From Deinococcus aquaticus (GTDB taxonomy: Bacteria; Deinococcota; Deinococci; Deinococcales; Deinococcaceae): 64,000 nt of DNA. A program made the position numbers and the translations under genes. The notes below the pieces were generated by a model. That model had not been told where the DNA came from and made no database searches. It was given only the letters and a program-made list of their open reading frames with translations. The stretch covers positions 2,725,501-2,789,500 of the forward strand of contig NZ_CP115165.1 in NCBI RefSeq assembly GCF_028622095.1, in the 5' to 3' direction. This document shows positions 1 through 10,065 of the stretch, in pieces (within the stretch, counting starts at the first letter, position 1; the number at the start of each line of letters is the position of its first letter).

Positions 1-321
1 GGCGCGCAGCTTCACGCTGTCGAGCGCGCCGATCAGGCCGCCCATGGCGCTCAGGTCCAGCAGGTCGCCGCGCACGCGGTCTCGGCGCATGGTCTGGGCC
101 AGCAGTGCCTGCGCGGCGTCCACGTCAGGGAAACCGCGCACGCCGGGTTTGGTCAGCACGGTCAGCCGATCGAGTTTCTCGGGCAGACGCGCGCGCCGGA
201 CGTCCGTGTACGGCGCGGCCTGGGCGGGCGCGGCGGTACTCCTGGGGCCGGAACCGGTGGGAGGAGAGGCGGCCCCGGAGGGTCGGTTGAGTCTGATCTT
301 CTGCTTGGGCCTGCTCGTCAC
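1..321 (-). CDS. Methyltransferase-like protein, N-terminal 107 residues (cut by window edge)
   Basis: Open reading frame running off the left edge; the visible part has 107 codons without a stop. The GTG at 321 follows a GGAGGG sequence. The first 35 residues are basic and Pro/Ala-rich, then comes a stretch LTVLTKPGVRGFPDVDAAQALL followed by a block reading LLDLSAMGGLIGAL. This order matches the start of the MTS domain of RsmC-type small-subunit rRNA methyltransferases, where the second block is normally DLGCGxGxxG. The SAM-binding glycine pattern looks altered, so this may be the non-catalytic half of a duplicated enzyme or a pseudo-enzyme. It diverges from rnhB. Family assignment is moderate because the rest is missing. 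Confidence 0.55.
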   Translation of the reverse strand, partial: MTSRPKQKIRLNRPSGAASPPTGSGPRSTAAPAQAAPYTDVRRARLPEKLDRLTVLTKPGVRGFPDVDAAQALLAQTMRRDRVRGDLLDLSAMGGLIGALDSVKLRA

Positions 322-420
322 GCCCTCCAGAGTCGCACATTCCGCGCGCCGCGACTGTTCATGGCGTCCGGTGGGGCTGGTAGTGGTACGGGTAGGGGCC
401 GGTGCGCTAGCGTTCCGGGC

Positions 421-1089
421 ATGGCTGCCCCCCCGAGCGTGACTCCCGACTGGTCTTTCGAGCGTGAGCACTGGCGGCGCGGGCACTTCCGCGTGGCGGG
501 CGTGGACGAGGCCGGGCGGGGCGCGTGGGCCGGGCCGGTCACGGTGGCGGCCGTGATCCTGCCCGGCTCGGCCGCCGAGTACCCGTTCCGGGACAGCAAG
601 CAGCTGAGTGCCGCGCAGCGCGAGCAGTACGCGCAGGTGGTGCGTGAGGTCGCGCTCAGCTGGGCGGTCGAGCACGCCTGGCCGGACGAGATCGACCGCC
701 TGAACATCCTGGGAGCAACGCACGCCGCCGCGCACCGCGCCCTGGCGCGGCTGGACCCGGCCCCGCAGGCGCTCGTCACGGATTACCTGAAGTTGCGCGT
801 CAGCGTGCCCCTCAGCGCCCCGCCCCGGGCGGACGCCCTGAGTTACTCGGTCGCGGCGGCCAGTCTGCTTGCCAAGACCGAACGCGACCGCGTAATGCTG
901 GAACTCGACGCCCAGCACCCGGGCTACGGGTTTGCCGGGCACAAGGGGTACGGCGCGCCCGCCCACCGCGCCGCACTGCATGAACACGGCGTGACCGACG
1001 CGCACCGCCGGAGTTTCGCGCCCATCCGCGCGCTGCTGAGCGAACCGGCGTCCCTGTTCAGCGACTCCCTGTTCGGCGACCCGGGCTGA
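421..1089 (+). CDS. rnhB: Ribonuclease HII
   Basis: Endonuclease that cuts the RNA strand of RNA-DNA hybrids and starts removal of ribonucleotides from DNA. The 222-residue protein, of usual family length, carries the signature VAGVDEAGRGAWAGP with the first catalytic Asp-Glu pair, the DSKQL block, a further acidic residue in LVTDYLKL, and the conserved Tyr-Ser and HKGYG regions near the C terminus. The ATG at 421 is preferred over an in-frame start at 361 because the conserved domain begins about 30 residues later and the upstream part is low-complexity. It is convergent with the acetyltransferase that ends at 1106, only 16 bases away. Confidence 0.95.
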   Translation: MAAPPSVTPDWSFEREHWRRGHFRVAGVDEAGRGAWAGPVTVAAVILPGSAAEYPFRDSKQLSAAQREQYAQVVREVALSWAVEHAWPDEIDRLNILGATHAAAHRALARLDPAPQALVTDYLKLRVSVPLSAPPRADALSYSVAAASLLAKTERDRVMLELDAQHPGYGFAGHKGYGAPAHRAALHEHGVTDAHRRSFAPIRALLSEPASLFSDSLFGDPG

Positions 1090-1105
1090 GCCTGCCCGCA
1101 GGCCT

Positions 1106-1924
1106 TCAGGGGGCCGGGGGGCGTTTCTGGAACGACAGTTGCGTCTCGGTGGGGCGGAAGCCGGCGCGTTCGTACAGGGCCTGCGCGTGGTAGTCGGGAT
1201 CGGCCACGATGACCAGCGTGCGGGTACCCATCATCATGTGCGCCCATTCGGCGGCCGCGTGGACCAGGGTGCCGGCCAGTCCGCGCGAACGGTACGCGGG
1301 GTGCGTTTCGACGCTCTGGTAGCGGGCCACGGCCCCCCCGGCGTCGAAGATACCCAGGGAACTCAGGGCGGCCCCGCTGCGGTCGAAGGCGGCGAACAGC
1401 GCGCCACGCCCGCCGGCCTGCACGGCGCGGTAGGCGGCCAGTTTGCGTTTCACGAACACCTCGTACCCGGCCGCCTCGATGGGGTTGGGGCCCTCGGCAT
1501 TCACGGCCATGCGCAGCTGCGCGGCGGCCTCCCAGTCGGCGTCCGAATGCACCGGCCGGAACTGCACGTCGCGCGAGGCGGCGCGGCTCCGCCCGGACGG
1601 GACGGTATGGGCGGCGGTCAGGACCGTGTCGCGCAGGACCTCGTACCCGGCGGCCTGCCATTCGCTGACGTTCACGGAATCGCTGTGCGCGGTGTCCACG
1701 CCGAAGCTGCGCCAGTCGGCGTCCGGGAAGGCGCGGCTGAACAGCTCCTCCCAGCGGCGCAGTTCGCCGGGCTGCGGCGGGGCGGGCATCAGCAGGAAAT
1801 TGCCCCACCAGAACGTGGGATTGTCCGGCGAGCAGATGACGACGTGCCCGGCGTCCTGCTGGATCACGCTGCCCTCGTTGCGGCGCAGCGTGAGGTCCGT
1901 GTGAAAGGCGAGCGATCGGGGCAC
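1106..1924 (-). CDS. GNAT family N-acetyltransferase
   Basis: 272 residues. The C-terminal half is a GNAT acetyl-CoA-dependent acyltransferase domain: the motif A stretch SVETHPAYRSRGLAGTLV fits the Q/RxxGxG/A pyrophosphate-binding loop, and ALYERAGFRPTE matches motif B. The first 120 residues are poorly conserved and could be a second, decayed GNAT fold, as in other double-domain members. The substrate cannot be read from the sequence. The start is GTG at 1924 with TACTCT as a -10 box seven bases upstream, so the message is probably leaderless. It is followed convergently by rnhB. Confidence 0.8.
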   Translation of the reverse strand: MPRSLAFHTDLTLRRNEGSVIQQDAGHVVICSPDNPTFWWGNFLLMPAPPQPGELRRWEELFSRAFPDADWRSFGVDTAHSDSVNVSEWQAAGYEVLRDTVLTAAHTVPSGRSRAASRDVQFRPVHSDADWEAAAQLRMAVNAEGPNPIEAAGYEVFVKRKLAAYRAVQAGGRGALFAAFDRSGAALSSLGIFDAGGAVARYQSVETHPAYRSRGLAGTLVHAAAEWAHMMMGTRTLVIVADPDYHAQALYERAGFRPTETQLSFQKRPPAP

Positions 1925-2084
1925 GTCTCTCAGAGTAACGGCGCGGCGGGGGTCGCGTCATCAGCCACTTGACGCACCGGTCCACAGCCGGCAACCATGA
2001 CACTGCCCGCATGACACTGCCTGACAGACACCTGACCCGGATGGGGCGACCGACCAGGGTCTACTCTTCCAGCGGGAGAGCGGG

Positions 2085-2780
2085 TCAGTACGGGCGGGGC
2101 AGGTACAGCCAGTCGACCGGCGTGAGCGGACCAGCGGCGCTGACGCGGACGCTGACGGTGTTCGCGCGGACCTGGGCGCTGGTTTCCAGGATGTTCCAGC
2201 CGGGAAGCAGGGTTTCGTGCACGTCCAGCGTGCCGGGCACCGTGCGGTCGTCCTGCCGGAAGGTGCAGGTCTGGGACGCGGTGATGGTCACGGCGCGGTC
2301 GCTGTACACGAACTGCCGCGCGCGGATGGAGGCGTCCTGCGGGGACAGGGGGCTCTGAAGGCCGGTCGCCTGAAGGGCGGGTTGCAGCGCCGCCGTGACG
2401 CTGCCGCCGATCAGGAACCGGCCGCCGCTGATGGTGGCGGTGCGGGCGGCGGCGGGTTGCAGTGTCAGGGGTCCCTGGCAGGTCACGGTCTGGTACGTGC
2501 TGCGCACGCTGACGCTCAGCAGGTCCGGCGCGGCCGCTTCGGTCAGGGTCAGGGTGCCCGGCAGGGTCAGCCGGTACGCGCCGTCTGCCGTGACGCTGGC
2601 CTGCGCGACGTCGCGGTCCTGCCCGCCGATGCGGGCGGTGAACACGGCCAGTCCAGCGGCTGGCGGGAAGATGACGCTGCCGCTGACCGGCGCGGGTGCG
2701 GGGCTGGATTGACCGGCGCAGGCGCTGATGGTGACGGCCAGGGCGGCGCTCAGCAGGCAAGAAACGGCGGCCGGTTTCAT
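2085..2780 (-). CDS. Predicted lipoprotein of unknown function
   Basis: 231 residues. The N terminus is a lipoprotein signal peptide, with a hydrophobic segment ending in ISAC so that Cys21 would be lipidated and the protein anchored on the outer face of a membrane. The mature part is rich in Ser, Thr, Ala and Leu, begins with a Pro-rich linker (SSPAPAPVSG), and looks beta-rich, with two further cysteines (in TCQG and QTCTF). No enzymatic motif is visible and I do not recognise a family. A TAGATT box seven bases before the ATG suggests its own leaderless promoter. Likely a Deinococcus-specific envelope protein. Confidence 0.75.
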   Translation of the reverse strand: MKPAAVSCLLSAALAVTISACAGQSSPAPAPVSGSVIFPPAAGLAVFTARIGGQDRDVAQASVTADGAYRLTLPGTLTLTEAAAPDLLSVSVRSTYQTVTCQGPLTLQPAAARTATISGGRFLIGGSVTAALQPALQATGLQSPLSPQDASIRARQFVYSDRAVTITASQTCTFRQDDRTVPGTLDVHETLLPGWNILETSAQVRANTVSVRVSAAGPLTPVDWLYLPRPY

Positions 2781-2825
2781 TGAGAAGAATCTAACAGTTT
2801 TCAGGAATGGGCAGGCCCGGCAGGC

Positions 2826-4175
2826 CTACTGGCAGTTGCGGCCCGTGATGCCGCACGGTTCCCTGGGCGTCCAGGGGGCGTCCAGCGCTGCTTGCGCGAG
2901 CTGCGCGCCCAGGTCGGCGGCGTCCACGGCCAGCGCGGGGTTCAGGGTCGTGTCGGTGGGTCGGTGGTAGTGCGGGTCCTCGCCCCGGTACAGGAAGGCG
3001 GTGCGCACGCCCACCTGCTTGAACGGCAGGTAGTCGCTGCGGCCCGTGATGGACGAGGACCGCCCGAAGGTTTCGCGGCTGGTGGTGGGCGCGTCCCGGA
3101 AGGCGCGCAGGTCCGGGCGGACCCGGCGGGCCAGGGTCAGCAGGTCCGGGTGCGCGTCGATGCCCAGTGGCGCGGCGTTCACACCGACCATGTCGAAGTT
3201 CAGCATGGCGCGCGTGTGCCGCAGCGGATAGGCGTGGGCGCGCACGAAGGCGCGGCTGCCCAGCAGGCCCTGTTCCTCGGCGCTGAACAGCACGAACCAC
3301 GCGCGGCCAGCCAGAGGCGTGCCGGCCGCCTGCCGGGCGGCGTTCAGGACGGCCAGCACGCCGCTGGCGTTGTCGTTCGCGCCGGGACTGCCGGGCACGC
3401 TGTCCAGGTGCGCGCCGAACAGCACCTCCGGCGCGGCGTCCACGCGGGCCGCGATCAGGTTCCAGGCGGGCGTGTCCTGCGTGCGGACGGTGGTGATGAA
3501 CGTGACCTCGCGGCCCACCTGGGCGAGCAGGGCGCGGCCCACACCGGGCGTGACGCTCAGGACCGGCAGGGCCACGTTGCCCAGCGGGCTGTACGCGGGC
3601 GGGCGCGGGCAGTCGTTCACGATGACCAGCCCCAGCAGGCCGGCGTTCAGGGCGCGGTCGGTCAGGTCCCGCCACGGGCCGTCCGGGCAGGTCGTGACGG
3701 CCAGTTTGCCCAGCAGGCCATCCAGTTGCTCGTCGGTCACGCCGGGCGGCAGGCGCACCAGAGTGCCGGTCTGCTCGGCCGTCTGCACGCCCAGCAGGGC
3801 CTCGCCGTTCAGGGTCTGCGGGCCGCCGGGGCCACTGACCTGCACGGCCGCCTCCCGCTGCACCGGCATGGGTACGCGGTCCGGGAGGGCCTGACGGGTC
3901 ACGCGGTACCCGAGCGCCTCGAACTGCGCCTGCGCCCAGTCCAGGCTGCGGGAAAGGCCCTCACTGCCAGTCTGGCGCGGGCCGAAGCGCATCAGCGCCT
4001 CCCAGTCCTGCGCGGCGCTGATGCGCTGTGCCCCGGCCTGCGCAGGCGGATTGACCGGTCGGGACGCCGCGTGCCAGGCGCCCCAGCCCACGCCCCCGGC
4101 CAGCAAGACAGGCAGCAACACCTTCCAGGCGGGAACAGGAGGCCGGGTGGGCAGCGGGTGCAGCGGTCTGGGCAT
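2826..4175 (-). CDS. M28 family zinc aminopeptidase, membrane-anchored
   Basis: 449 residues from the ATG at 4175. A longer frame to 4244 exists, but TATGGT, a plausible -10, ends nine bases before 4175. One hydrophobic segment near residues 17-37 acts as a signal anchor. A PA-like insert (residues ~110-235) precedes the peptidase core. The M28 zinc ligands are present in order: His and Asp in [19 protein letters not shown], the catalytic Glu-Glu in [10 protein letters not shown], Asp in NFDMVG, and His in HYHRPTDT near the end. It probably trims peptides in the periplasm. It diverges from lepA across 140 bases. Confidence 0.88.
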   Translation of the reverse strand: MPRPLHPLPTRPPVPAWKVLLPVLLAGGVGWGAWHAASRPVNPPAQAGAQRISAAQDWEALMRFGPRQTGSEGLSRSLDWAQAQFEALGYRVTRQALPDRVPMPVQREAAVQVSGPGGPQTLNGEALLGVQTAEQTGTLVRLPPGVTDEQLDGLLGKLAVTTCPDGPWRDLTDRALNAGLLGLVIVNDCPRPPAYSPLGNVALPVLSVTPGVGRALLAQVGREVTFITTVRTQDTPAWNLIAARVDAAPEVLFGAHLDSVPGSPGANDNASGVLAVLNAARQAAGTPLAGRAWFVLFSAEEQGLLGSRAFVRAHAYPLRHTRAMLNFDMVGVNAAPLGIDAHPDLLTLARRVRPDLRAFRDAPTTSRETFGRSSSITGRSDYLPFKQVGVRTAFLYRGEDPHYHRPTDTTLNPALAVDAADLGAQLAQAALDAPWTPREPCGITGRNCQ

Positions 4176-4302
4176 CTGTGCTGCACCATACGCACCCCGG
4201 GCCGTGCGGGTTGCCTCAGGTGCGTGCCGGGCAGACGCGGCCACCCTGGCCCGGCGCGGAATTTCCGCAGCACTGCGCCCGGTCTGGAAGCCTCAAATGC
4301 AC

Positions 4303-4308
4303 TAGACT
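4303..4308 (+). promoter_or_regulatory. -10 box of leaderless lepA promoter
   Basis: TAGACT ends seven bases before the GTG at 4316, so transcription should start at or next to the start codon. This placement decides the lepA start. Confidence 0.6.
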
Positions 4309-4315
4309 GCTCTGT

Positions 4316-6121
<1,806 letters not shown>

Positions 6122-6198
6122 TCCACTACCTGAACCGCCCCGCCCTGCGTCCAGACGGACGTGCGGCGGGGTATTCACATGCCCGTATCCTGACCAGC

Positions 6199-6774
6199 AT
6201 GACTGATCTGCACCGTTTACCCGCCCACCTGCCCGCTCCCGAGGACGATGGCGGCGCGGCGCACCTGAGCGGTCAGCCCTGGCCCGCGCTGGCGCTGCCC
6301 GCTACCGACGGCACGCAGGTGCGGGTGTCGGAGCTGCCGGGCCGGTCGGTGGTGTACGGCTACCCCATGACGGCCCGCCCGGACCATCCTTTACCGGACG
6401 GCTGGGACGTGATGCCGGGCGCGCGGGGCTGCACACCTCAGGCCTGCGCGTTCCGTGACCATCACGCCCAACTGGCCGCACTGGGCGCGAGGGTATTCGG
6501 GCTGAGCACGCAGAGCACGGCCTACCAGCAGGAGGCGGCCCGGCGGCTGCACCTCCCCTACCCGCTGCTGAGCGACGCCGGGTTGCGCCTGACCGGCGCG
6601 CTGCGCCTCCCGACTTTCGACGTGCCCGGCGTGCCGGCCGGTGAATGGCAGACGCTGCTGCGGCGCATCACGCTGATCGTCAGGGACGGGGTGATTGAGC
6701 AGGTGTTCTACCCGATCTTTCCGCCGGACCGGAGCGCCGCGCAGGTGCTGGGGTGGCTGGAAGGGCAGACCTGA
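6199..6774 (+). CDS. Peroxiredoxin, PrxQ/BCP-like
   Basis: Thiol peroxidase of the AhpC/TSA fold, 191 residues, which would reduce hydroperoxides in the cytoplasm. The active-site block PGARGCTPQACAFRDH has Cys78 as peroxidatic cysteine and Cys83 as candidate resolving cysteine, the C-x4-C spacing of atypical 2-Cys PrxQ enzymes. Arg and Phe-Arg-Asp downstream are conserved. The motif VFGLSTQSTAYQQEAA is typical of this subgroup. The sequence before the cysteines is Pro-rich and lacks the usual PxxxT start of the loop. TATCCT seven bases before the ATG indicates a leaderless promoter. In this oxidation-tolerant genus it fits an antioxidant role. Confidence 0.85.
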   Translation: MTDLHRLPAHLPAPEDDGGAAHLSGQPWPALALPATDGTQVRVSELPGRSVVYGYPMTARPDHPLPDGWDVMPGARGCTPQACAFRDHHAQLAALGARVFGLSTQSTAYQQEAARRLHLPYPLLSDAGLRLTGALRLPTFDVPGVPAGEWQTLLRRITLIVRDGVIEQVFYPIFPPDRSAAQVLGWLEGQT

Positions 6775-6812
6775 AGCGGACGCCCCGAATGGACTCGCGG
6801 TCCCGGATTGAA

Positions 6813-6872
6813 ATTCACATGACATTCGCCTGACCGGACGCTGAAGGTCCGCTGACCCGGCGCACCCAGACT
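6813..6872 (+). promoter_or_regulatory. Candidate Pho box (four 11-bp direct repeats) and phoX promoter
   Basis: Four consecutive 11-bp units start at 6813, 6824, 6835 and 6846. The first two read ATTCACATGAC and ATTCGCCTGAC (9 of 11 identical), and all four end in TGA followed by C or A at exactly 11-bp spacing. PhoB-type regulators bind 11-bp direct repeats. The last unit covers the expected -35 position, and CAGACT at 6867-6872 is the -10, seven bases before the phoX ATG. This suggests phosphate-starvation control. Confidence 0.55.
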
Positions 6873-6879
6873 GCGTGGC

Positions 6880-8574
6880 ATGACCTCTCAGGACAAGGTT
6901 GAAGCCAGTTTCTGGCATCGTCTGCTCGACACCCGACTGACCCGCCGCACGGCGCTGGGCGGTGCCGCCGCGACGGCTGCGGCCGTGAGTCTGCCGCTGA
7001 ACATCGCGCAGGCGCAGCCGAACAACGGCGGGCCCGTCACGGTGGACGCGAAGAAAATCAAACCTCAGACCGTCGCGCCGTTCCGTCCGGTGGCGGTGAC
7101 GAACGCGGACGCCCTGACGCTGCCCTCCGGGTACCGGTATCAGGTGCTGGCTCCGTGGGGCGAGAAGTTCACGGACAGCGGCCGCGAGATCGGCTTCAAC
7201 CATGATTACGTGGGGTTCTTCCCGCTCGACATGCTTCAGGGTGGGCAGAGCAGCACCGATGCCCTGCTGACCATCAATCACGAGTACGTGAACGCGCTGT
7301 TCGTGGGGGGCGACACCAAGGAGCGCACGCCGGCGCAGGTGAAGGCCGAGATGGAAGCCGTGGGCGTCAGCGTGGTCCGGGTGCGCCGGGAGGGCAGCGA
7401 GTGGAAGGTCGTGCCGGACGCCCGTAACCGCCGCATCGACGCGCTGACCGACATCGAGCTGACCGGCCCGGTGCGCGGCACGGCCCCGGTGAAGGGCGCC
7501 ACGATGGTCAAGGGCAGCGTGGGCAACTGCTCGGGCGGGCAGACGCCGTGGGGCACGCTGCTGACCTGCGAGGAGAACGTGGACGGCTACGTGAAGGCCT
7601 GGGCGGGCAGCGGGTACGAGGCCATGCACCAGGGCTGGGTGACCGAGATCGACCCGTTCGAGCCGACCTGGACGCCGAAGAAACGCACGGGCATGGGCCG
7701 GTTCCGGCATGAGAACGTGGCGATCACGGTCGCGCCGGACGGCCGCGTGGTCGGATACATGGGTGACGACATGCAGGACGCCTGCGTGTACAAGTTCGTG
7801 TCGCGCGGCCGGTACAACCCGGCGGACCGCGCCGCGAACCTGAAACTGCTGGAAGACGGCGACCTGTACGTGGCGAACTTCGGGAACGGCAGCTGGGTGC
7901 TGCTGGACTACGACCGCAACCCGAAACTGAAGGACGCCAAGGGCGCAGACGGCAAGGCGCTGTTCGGCAGTCAGGCCGACGTGCTGGCCGACGCCCGCGC
8001 CAGCGCCCTGGCGGTCGGCGGGACGCCCGTGGACCGGCCCGAGGACATCGAGATTCACCCCCGCACCGGCGAGGTGTACGTCGCCCTGACGAACAACTCC
8101 AAGCACGGGAATTACTTCGGGCAGATCATCAAGTTCCGCGAGGCGAAGGACGACGCGGCCGCCACGGCCTTCCTGTGGGAAGTGTTCGCGGTGGGCGGCC
8201 CGCAGAGCGGCTTCGCCAGTCCCGACAACCTGGTGTTCGACCCGTACGGGAACCTGTGGATGGTCACGGATAACAGCGACCTGGCCAGCAACCCCATCAA
8301 GGGCTTCCACGGGAACAACGCCATGTTCTTCTTCGCGACCGAAGGCCCGGACGCCGGCAAGGCGCAGCGGTTCGCGGTCGGCCCGGTGGACGCCGAGATG
8401 ACCGGCCCCGTCTGGAGCCCCGACGGCAAGACGCTGTTCCTGTCCATTCAGCACCCGGGCGAGGACAGCGAGAGCCTGGACAAGCTGCGCTCAAACTTCG
8501 CGGCGAAACCCGGCACGAACGTCCCGCGCCCGACGCTGGTCGCCATCGAGGGCTTCCCCGGCTGGAAAGCGTGA
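6880..8574 (+). CDS. phoX: PhoX-family (DUF839) phosphatase, Tat-exported
   Basis: Calcium/iron-dependent alkaline phosphatase of the PhoX beta-propeller type, 564 residues, expected to release phosphate from organic esters outside the cytoplasm. The N terminus holds twin arginines in LTRRTALGG followed by an Ala-rich hydrophobic stretch ending near AQAQ, a Tat signal as in known PhoX. Family blocks seen include GFNHDYVGFFP, LLTINHEYVN, GNCSGGQTPWGTLLTCEENVDG, VGYMGDDM, and RPEDIEIHPRTGEVYVALTN. The TCEEN glutamate and the cysteine near it correspond to metal-site residues. The 11-bp repeats upstream support phosphate regulation. The stop overlaps the next gene by GTGA. Confidence 0.9.
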   Translation: MTSQDKVEASFWHRLLDTRLTRRTALGGAAATAAAVSLPLNIAQAQPNNGGPVTVDAKKIKPQTVAPFRPVAVTNADALTLPSGYRYQVLAPWGEKFTDSGREIGFNHDYVGFFPLDMLQGGQSSTDALLTINHEYVNALFVGGDTKERTPAQVKAEMEAVGVSVVRVRREGSEWKVVPDARNRRIDALTDIELTGPVRGTAPVKGATMVKGSVGNCSGGQTPWGTLLTCEENVDGYVKAWAGSGYEAMHQGWVTEIDPFEPTWTPKKRTGMGRFRHENVAITVAPDGRVVGYMGDDMQDACVYKFVSRGRYNPADRAANLKLLEDGDLYVANFGNGSWVLLDYDRNPKLKDAKGADGKALFGSQADVLADARASALAVGGTPVDRPEDIEIHPRTGEVYVALTNNSKHGNYFGQIIKFREAKDDAAATAFLWEVFAVGGPQSGFASPDNLVFDPYGNLWMVTDNSDLASNPIKGFHGNNAMFFFATEGPDAGKAQRFAVGPVDAEMTGPVWSPDGKTLFLSIQHPGEDSESLDKLRSNFAAKPGTNVPRPTLVAIEGFPGWKA

Positions 8575-8903
8575 ACGCCGTGAGCCTGCCGCCCCTGAAA
8601 GCCCCGTGGATCGTGGGCCGCGCGCCGCTGCTGGAGCACGCCGCCGACGAGTTCCTGAACGAGGTGACCCGCCAGCGCCCCTGGACGCGCGCCCGCGCCG
8701 AGGAACTGCTCGAGGCCCTGGACAGTTTCCTGGGCCGCCCCGCGCCGCTGCGGGCCTTTACCCGCGCGACCGGCGAGGCGTGGCTGCGCGCCCTGCACGA
8801 ATCGGAACGCGACGAGGCCCGCGAGCTGATCGGCGAGTTCCGCGCGTACCTGCGTGACTGGGGCTGGCTGGACGCCCTGCACCCCGTGAACCAGCCGGAT
8901 TGA
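8571..8903 (+). CDS. Small helical protein of unknown function, co-translated with phoX
   Basis: 110 residues, starting at a GTG that overlaps the phoX stop (GTGA), so it is almost certainly translated by coupling to phoX. The sequence is soluble, rich in Arg, Glu, Ala and Leu, and appears all-helical, with a pattern (EFLNEVTRQRPWTRARAEEL) loosely like the SAM-like N-terminal domain of tyrosine recombinases, but no catalytic domain follows. I do not recognise it. A strong hairpin terminator follows 13 bases after the stop, so the two genes form one unit. Confidence 0.7.
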   Translation: MNAVSLPPLKAPWIVGRAPLLEHAADEFLNEVTRQRPWTRARAEELLEALDSFLGRPAPLRAFTRATGEAWLRALHESERDEARELIGEFRAYLRDWGWLDALHPVNQPD

Positions 8904-8916
8904 CGCCCTACCGATA

Positions 8917-8951
8917 GCAAGGCGCCCCCACGTTCAGCGGGGGCGCCTTGC
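8917..8951 (+). terminator. Intrinsic terminator after phoX unit
   Basis: Perfect 13-bp stem (GCAAGGCGCCCCC with its complement) and 9-base loop, followed by TTCTT. It sits between the convergent phoX unit and potD and may stop transcription from both sides. Confidence 0.85.
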
Positions 8952-8973
8952 TTCTTGGCTTCTGGGCTGTGAC

Positions 8974-10065
8974 TCAGCGGCTCTTGAGTTCCGTCCAGAT
9001 GCGGTCGTACAGGCGTTGCGGGCGGCCGGTGGGCAACTCGCCGATGAAGTCCAGGCGGCCGTCCGTGAGCCACGCGGCGGGTGGGTTCAGGGCGGGAATG
9101 TCCTTCAGGAAGTCGTCCAGCAGGGGCTGCGCGGCAGCGTTCGGGGTGGCGTAGTAGGTGTAGTTGCTGAGTTGCGCGCCGTTGTCCGCGTCGAGCAGGT
9201 AATCGATGAAGCGGTGGGCGAGGTCCGGGTTGGGGCTGCGTCTGAGGACAACCAGGGTGTCCATGCTGATGGTGGTGCCCTGGCGGGGCAGGATGACCTG
9301 CACGTTCCCATCTTCCTCGGTGGCGATCAGCAGGTCACCCACGTAGATCTGCCCGAGGTCGATCTGCCGGGCCAGGAGTTTGTTGCGGGTGCCGGGGCCG
9401 CCGTCGAACCCCTGGAAACCCTTCTTGGCGACCACGCGGCGCAGCAGGTCGCGCGCCTGTTTCAGTTCGCCCAGGTCGGTGGTGTTGGCGCTGAACCCCA
9501 GGTACTTGAGGGCCGCGCCGATCACCTCGCGCGGGTCGTCGAGCAGCACGAAGGTGCGGGTGTCGTCCGGGCCGAACAGTTCCGCCCAGGTGTCTCCGGG
9601 CACGTAGCGCCCCTTGTTGAAGGCCAGTCCGGTCGCGGCGTACTGGTACGGCACGGAGTACCGGTTGCCGGGATCGTACGCGGCGTTCAGGAAGCCGGGC
9701 GCGATGTTCTTCAGGTTCGGTAGCGCGCTCCTGTCGAGGGGTTGCAGCAGTCCGGCGCGGACCATGGTCTGCACCACGTAATTGCTGGGCACGGCAATGT
9801 CGTACTGCGCGCCGCCGCCCTGCAACTTGGCGAGCATGGCCTCGTTGCTCTCGAAGGTGTCCAGCACGACGCGCACGCCATTCTGCTTCTCGAAGGTCTT
9901 CACGAGGTCCGGGTCGATGTACTCGGACCAGATGAACACCCGCAGGGTCTTGCCGTCGCCACGCGTGACGGGCGCGTCGGGCGTGGCGGCGGCCGGTTTC
10001 TGCACGCGGTAGCAGCCGCTCAGCAGGGCGGGCACGAGCAGGGCGCTCAGGGCGGCGCGCTTCAT
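8974..10065 (-). CDS. potD: Polyamine ABC transporter substrate-binding lipoprotein (PotD/PotF type)
   Basis: 363 residues from ATG 10065. It captures spermidine or putrescine outside the membrane and hands it to PotBC. A lipoprotein signal ends in LLSGC, so Cys18 is lipidated. The family stretch GKTLRVFIWSEYIDPDLVKTFE opens the mature protein, and the blocks DIAVPSNYVVQTM, YSVPYQYAATGLAFN and ISMDTLVVLRRSPNPDLAHRFIDY are typical of PotD/PotF. The start overlaps the potC stop by ATGA. It is the last gene of the operon potA-potB-potC-potD and ends before the terminator at 8917-8951. Which polyamine is bound cannot be told. Confidence 0.93.
   Translation of the reverse strand: MKRAALSALLVPALLSGCYRVQKPAAATPDAPVTRGDGKTLRVFIWSEYIDPDLVKTFEKQNGVRVVLDTFESNEAMLAKLQGGGAQYDIAVPSNYVVQTMVRAGLLQPLDRSALPNLKNIAPGFLNAAYDPGNRYSVPYQYAATGLAFNKGRYVPGDTWAELFGPDDTRTFVLLDDPREVIGAALKYLGFSANTTDLGELKQARDLLRRVVAKKGFQGFDGGPGTRNKLLARQIDLGQIYVGDLLIATEEDGNVQVILPRQGTTISMDTLVVLRRSPNPDLAHRFIDYLLDADNGAQLSNYTYYATPNAAAQPLLDDFLKDIPALNPPAAWLTDGRLDFIGELPTGRPQRLYDRIWTELKSR

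Noticed and set aside
6391..8454. 687-residue minus-strand frame
   Set aside because: Antisense to phoX, composition of a shadow frame.
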